DNA of 64,000 nucleotides from Pannonibacter sp. SL95 (GTDB lineage Bacteria > Pseudomonadota > Alphaproteobacteria > Rhizobiales > Stappiaceae), in NCBI RefSeq assembly GCF_026672425.1, contig NZ_JAPPRC010000006.1, positions 1 to 64,000 on the forward strand, given 5' to 3'. The notes beneath the pieces were generated by a model, which saw only the letters and a program-made list of their open reading frames with translations, ran no database searches and was not told the DNA's origin. Position numbers and translations under genes: made by a program. Positions 60,632 to 64,000 of this stretch are shown here, one piece after another; position 1 is the stretch's first letter, and the number at the start of each line of letters is the position of its first letter.

Positions 60632-61906
60632 ATGCGGGATGCACCAGCGCCCCAAAGCCAGACAGCGCCACAAGAGAAGAGCCAGATCCGTCTTTATGTT
60701 ACGCTGGCCGGGCTCTACCTGGCGCAAGGCATCCCGACCTATCTGATCGCCGCCGCCCTGCCGCCCGTTCTGCGCGAGCAGGGCGTTTCGCGTACGGCCA
60801 TCGGGCTTCTCTCGCTGCTGATGCTGCCGCTGGTGGTGAAATTCGCCTGGGCGCCCTTCGTCGACCGGATCCGTCTTTTGCCCATCGGCCACCGGCGCGG
60901 CTGGATCGTGCCGATGCAACTCGCCTGCTCGGCCGCTCTTTTCGCCATGGCCTTCATCCAGCCCTCGGATGTGGTGGGGCTGTTCATCATCTGCATGGTC
61001 ATTTCCGTTGCCATGTCGACCCAGGACATCGCCACGGATGGCTATGCCACGCAGAAGCTGACGGCAGCGGACCGGGGCATCGGCAACGCCTGCCAGGGCG
61101 GGGCAGTCGCCTTCGGCGTTGTCATCGGCGGCAGCCTGTCGCTGTTCCTGTTCGAGCACTGGGGCTGGCAGCCAACGTTGCTTTTCGTCGCCGCCCTGTC
61201 CCTCGTTCCCCTCGCCATGACCGTGATGATGGAGGAGGACGAGGACAGCGGCCCTTCCCAAACCAGCGAACGCTCCGCTGCTCCCCGGCCCTCGCTCCGC
61301 GCCTTCTTCCGCCGCCCGGAGGCCGTGCAGATCCTCATCGTGGCACTGGTGTTCCGCGCCAGCGAAGGCCTCGTCAAGGCGATGGAAGGGTCTTACCTCG
61401 TTGATATCAAGCTGCCGCTGTCCTGGATCGGCTATCTCTCGGGCGTTTCGGCGGCAACGGCCGGGCTTCTGGGTTCCGTGGTGGCCGTGGGCCTGATGCG
61501 CTGGCAGGGCACCCGCACGGCGCTGATCACGCTGGGAGGCCTCAGGACCATCTGCTTCCTGATGTTCATGGTCCATGCCCTGGGCATTTCGGACAGCATC
61601 TACACCGTCATGGGTGCAGCCGGGTTCCAGACGCTGATCCGTTACATGGAAATCGTCGTGCTCTATTCGCTGTTCATGTCCGTTGCCTCGAAGGATCAGC
61701 CGGGTACGGATTTCACCATTCTCGCCTGCGCCCAGCTGGTGGTCTATCTGGCTGGATCAAGCGCCTCCGGCCTGCTTGCAGACAAGCTCGGCTATGGCGC
61801 ACTCTTCACCCTTTCCACGGTCCTGTCCGGCCTTGCCGTGCTGCTGACGGCCACATTGCTGCGCCGCAAGCCTGCCCCGCACATGTTTGAGGAGGCCCGC
61901 CCATGA
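60632..61906 (+). CDS. MFS siderophore importer (RhtX/FptX family)
   Basis: A 424-residue inner-membrane protein with twelve helices. The opening YVTLAGLYLAQGIPTYLIAAALPPVLREQGVSRTAIGLLSLLMLPLVVKFAWAPFVDRIR and the segment STQDIATDGYATQKLTAADRGIGNACQGGAVAFGVVIGGSL are the hallmarks of RhtX/FptX proteins, which carry whole ferric siderophores across the inner membrane without an ABC transporter. In Sinorhizobium RhtX serves rhizobactin 1021, a citrate hydroxamate related to aerobactin. The ATG overlaps nothing, but the stop overlaps the next start. Confidence 0.88.
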   Translation: MRDAPAPQSQTAPQEKSQIRLYVTLAGLYLAQGIPTYLIAAALPPVLREQGVSRTAIGLLSLLMLPLVVKFAWAPFVDRIRLLPIGHRRGWIVPMQLACSAALFAMAFIQPSDVVGLFIICMVISVAMSTQDIATDGYATQKLTAADRGIGNACQGGAVAFGVVIGGSLSLFLFEHWGWQPTLLFVAALSLVPLAMTVMMEEDEDSGPSQTSERSAAPRPSLRAFFRRPEAVQILIVALVFRASEGLVKAMEGSYLVDIKLPLSWIGYLSGVSAATAGLLGSVVAVGLMRWQGTRTALITLGGLRTICFLMFMVHALGISDSIYTVMGAAGFQTLIRYMEIVVLYSLFMSVASKDQPGTDFTILACAQLVVYLAGSSASGLLADKLGYGALFTLSTVLSGLAVLLTATLLRRKPAPHMFEEARP

Positions 61907-63018
61907 ACGGCCCCACCCCTTTGATCGCCTTCACCACGCTTCCCAGCGGCGCCCCAGTCGGCCTGCAGGAAACGCTCGTGTCCGAAATGCTCCGCAACGG
62001 CATGGACGTCACCCGCCCCTCCCCGGAGGAAGTGGTGCTGAACCTCGCCCCCAACACCGTTGGCCTCACCATTCATGAGGGCGAAGGGCTGCGCATCACG
62101 GTGCAGGCAAACGGGCTGGTTCCGCTGCACCGGCTGAAGCAGTGGCTGATGGAGCACCTCGAAGAGCTGCAGCCCGGCACGACCGCCGCCTTGCGCTGGT
62201 CCGACGATGACCTGCGCGATGACGAGGTGACTCCGCCCTACTTCCACGAGCTGACGGTGCTGAAGAAGGTGGCGCTCAGCCGCGTCCTCCTCCGCCTCAC
62301 CTTCAAGGTGGAGGGGATGGAATGTTTTGGCAGCGACGGGATTCATGTGAAATTGCTGCAGCCGCCGGAAGGCCGCGCCCCTGTCTGGCCCCGGCTTGCC
62401 GCCAATGGCGCGCTGATCCTGCCTGAAGGGCCTGACGGGCTGCACATGCGCTACTACACCCTCAAGGAGACCCGGCCCGAAACGGCAGAGATAGACATCG
62501 ACGTCGTCCGTCATGCGGGCGGCGCCGTCTCAGACTGGGCCGAGGCCTGCCGTGAAGGCGATGTGATCGGGTTGCTCGGCCCCTCCGGTTTCCAGCACCC
62601 GCCGCTCGCAGGCCCGCTGCTGCTTGCCGCCGATGGCACCGGCGCGCCGGCCGTTGCCCGCATGATCGAGGCACTGGCCGCAGACATGGAACGGAAAGGC
62701 AATCCCGTTTCCGGCGGCGGACACGTGATCCTCGGGCTCGGCACGGATGAAGAGGCGCTGGCCTATCTTCCCGCCGCCAACGTTGCCCGCCTCGGCCTGA
62801 CCGTGCATGGCCTTGTCCCGGAAAGCTTCGATGCGGATCTGGAACAGGCCATCCGCACGGCCTTTGCGCAGAGCAAACCCGCCTTTGCCTGGTTCGCTGG
62901 CGAACAGCAGACCGCACAGCGCCTGCGCGCCCTGTTCCGCAAAGACTTCGGCCTCGGCAAGGGCAGCCAGTATGCGATTGCCTACTGGACGAAGGGCAAG
63001 ACCGGGAGGGAGCGGTAG
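61903..63018 (+). CDS. siderophore-interacting FAD reductase with N-terminal DUF2218-like domain
   Basis: A 371-residue protein. Residues 1-90 look like DUF2218 (MLRNGMDVTRPSPEEVVLNLAPNTVGLTIHEGEGLRITVQANGLVPLHRLKQWLMEHLEEL). Residues 105-250 are a flavin-binding barrel with MRYYTLKETRP in the FAD site. The rest is the SIP NAD(P)H-binding domain (GPLLLAADGTGAPAVARMIEAL and PAFAWFAGEQQTAQRLRALFRKDFGL). Members reduce iron in ferric siderophores in the cytoplasm, releasing it. It overlaps the importer stop, finishing the uptake operon. Confidence 0.85.
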   Translation: MNGPTPLIAFTTLPSGAPVGLQETLVSEMLRNGMDVTRPSPEEVVLNLAPNTVGLTIHEGEGLRITVQANGLVPLHRLKQWLMEHLEELQPGTTAALRWSDDDLRDDEVTPPYFHELTVLKKVALSRVLLRLTFKVEGMECFGSDGIHVKLLQPPEGRAPVWPRLAANGALILPEGPDGLHMRYYTLKETRPETAEIDIDVVRHAGGAVSDWAEACREGDVIGLLGPSGFQHPPLAGPLLLAADGTGAPAVARMIEALAADMERKGNPVSGGGHVILGLGTDEEALAYLPAANVARLGLTVHGLVPESFDADLEQAIRTAFAQSKPAFAWFAGEQQTAQRLRALFRKDFGLGKGSQYAIAYWTKGKTGRER

Positions 63019-63212
63019 GTCGCTGGCATCATACGGCGGAAGAGGCTGTGAGCTGCCTCACCATCCTCATCCGGACGGAGCGAAGCGGAGATCCGCGACC
63101 GGTGAGCCCAAGCCTCTCGGTCAAAACCCATTGAAACAGCATCGGTAATCCCCCCGGCAATTAACGGGCTTCAAAAGTAGAATTTTCTCTGGCTTTATGA
63201 TCGAGGAGATTT
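63019..63212. other. intergenic stretch with a dispersed repeat and IS left flank
   Basis: No gene. A GGACGGAGCGAAGCGGAGA core with flanking GGATCTCCGC-like complement at about 63071-63105 resembles the palindromic element near 45160. From about 63150 the bases lead into the IS3-family orfA and probably contain its left end, but I could not define the inverted repeat because the right end lies outside the window. Confidence 0.4.
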
Positions 63213-63477
63213 TGATGAAGCGAGCAGATTTAGCGAACCGCAGATATTGGCCATCCTGCGCCAGGCGGAAGGTGGTGTTCCAGTTCCTGAGCTATGCCGG
63301 GAGCACGGGATGAGCACGGCCTCATTTTACAAATGGCGGGCCAAGTATGGGGGCATGGACGCCTCGATGATCAGCCAGATGAAGGCTCTGGAAGACGAGA
63401 ACCGTCGACTGAAGAAGATGTATGCGGAGATGAGCATGCAGGCCGAACTGCTCAAAGAGGCTATGGGAAAAAAGTGA
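63213..63477 (+). pseudogene. IS3-family transposase OrfA, frameshifted at its start
   Basis: Reading from the ATG at 63213 (MKRA) the frame breaks at about 63224. The other frame continues with FSEPQILAILRQAEGGVPVPELCREHGMSTASFYKWRAKYGG, a helix-turn-helix, and a leucine-zipper helix (LEDENRRLKKMYAEMSMQAELLKEAMGKK). The expected start is MKRARFSEPQ, so one or two surplus bases are present. The end holds a run of six A residues before GTGACG, the usual slippery region for -1 frameshifting into orfB. Confidence 0.75.
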
Positions 63478-64000
63478 CGCGGCCATCTCAACGCCGGGAG
63501 ATGGCCGGGAAAGCAGTGGCGTTGCGAGGGGTGAGTATTGCGCTCGCCTGCAGCACCTTCGAAGTCCGCGAGACCTGCTACCGTTACAGCGCTAAGCTGA
63601 ACGAGGAGAACGAACAGATCGCCGATCTCCTCATCGGGCTGACGCGGGCAAAGAAGAGCTGGGGCTTCGGCCTGTGCTTCCTTTACCTGCGCAATGTCCG
63701 GAGGCACTTGTGGAATCACAAACGGGTCTACCGGATATACCGCGATCTGGAATTGAACCTGCGGAGTGAGCCATTGAGACGCCATTGGTTCAAGTCCAAT
63801 GGCGAACGCCAAGAAAGCGCTTGAAGCGGGACAAACCCGATACGCTGGCCGTCCCGGATCAACCGAACATGGTTTGGTCGATGGACTTCATGGCAGACCG
63901 CCTGGAGGACGGCAGGCAGTTTCGGCTGCTGAATGTGCTGGATGACTTCAACCGCGAGGGGCTCGGCATCGAGGTGAACTTTTCGCTACCGGCTGAACGC
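63474..64000 (+). pseudogene. IS3-family transposase OrfB, broken by a small palindromic insertion, partial
   Basis: Starts overlapping orfA (TRPSQRREMAGKAVALRGVSIALACSTFEVRETCYRYSAKLN). It then has the HTH_21-like KSWGFGLCFLYLRN and RVYRIYRDLELNLR. There an extra segment of about 42 bases intrudes (63765-63807) that contains CGCCATTGG-N7-CCAATGGCG and stop codons. After it the normal continuation [50 protein letters not shown], with the first catalytic Asp, resumes in another frame to the window edge. The rest of the DDE core is not in view. Confidence 0.8.
63780..63804. repeat. perfect inverted repeat inside the transposase
   Basis: CGCCATTGG and CCAATGGCG are exact complements around TTCAAGT. 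The repeat forms the centre of a roughly 42-base segment absent from normal IS3-family OrfB sequences, inferred from how the protein reads on both sides. Confidence 0.75.

Larger units (their letters stand above)
63213..64000 (+). mobile_element. second IS3-family element, damaged, running off the window
   Basis: orfA and orfB of an IS3-family element (IS407-like by protein appearance) on the plus strand. Both genes are broken (see the orfA and orfB entries), so the copy is unlikely to transpose by itself. The right end is outside the window. Confidence 0.75.

Noticed and set aside
50881-63018. Rhizobactin 1021 or schizokinen locus
   Set aside because: No diaminobutyrate aminotransferase or decarboxylase genes; the acetyltransferase has the long IucB form and the hydroxylase the lysine-type length.

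Overview
The window is high-GC DNA from an alphaproteobacterium. Gene content suggests a member of the Hyphomicrobiales, perhaps Stappiaceae-like: a RimB-RimK pair, a fused PabBC, PutA with a divergent Lrp-type regulator, TGA-N9-TCA iron boxes of the RirA type, and a RhtX-like siderophore importer. The genus is inference only.

Bases 1 to about 24,000 are the right part of a long-tailed (HK97-like) prophage that enters from the left. On the plus strand run the prohead protease, major capsid, head-tail connectors, tail tube, tail chaperones, tape measure and tail-tip proteins, an RCAP_Rcc01079-type spike base and an adhesin-like protein. A lysis cassette follows (endolysin, two membrane proteins, overlapping spanins). 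Several structural genes carry single-base frame breaks while the lysis genes look intact. Just after the last lysis gene, a strong promoter (TTGACA-N18-TAGGAT) points straight into a four-unit, exactly 50-bp-periodic array of hairpin repeats. These closely resemble type I-E CRISPR repeats but have only 22-nt inter-repeats and no cas genes nearby. The last unit ends in a T-tract like a terminator. This is the best candidate for an undescribed system: a phage-borne small RNA that may mimic CRISPR RNA.

From 19.7 to 22.4 kb, small minus-strand prophage genes follow. Three share one duplicated control block: promoter, palindromic operator in the spacer, 5'-UTR hairpin and Shine-Dalgarno. A Dam-type methylase and a DUF4214 protein close the prophage, next to an apparently 5'-truncated CHAD-domain gene.

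From 24 to 36.6 kb lies ordinary chromosome: a chemotaxis receptor, an alpha/beta hydrolase divergent from a membrane-bound AraC regulator, a nucleotidyltransferase-like protein, an M42 peptidase, a MazEF-type toxin-antitoxin pair and pheST. An IS5-family element sits exactly behind the pheT stop codon and displaces its terminator. From 36.9 to 40.3 kb is a lower-GC four-gene operon of unknown role (FAD oxidoreductase, hexapeptide protein, aldo/keto reductase, EamA transporter). Then come a desuccinylase-like protein, rimK, a RimB-like protease, pabBC, a frame-broken putA and its regulator.

From 49.3 to 63 kb a Tat-signal gene is cut by an IS3-family element whose transposase carries an 11-bp tandem repeat. 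Next is a complete aerobactin-type cluster (shiF-like exporter, iucD, iucA, iucB, iucC, TonB receptor, rhtX-like importer, siderophore-interacting reductase) with iron-box palindromes at two promoters. A second, damaged IS3-family element runs off the right edge.
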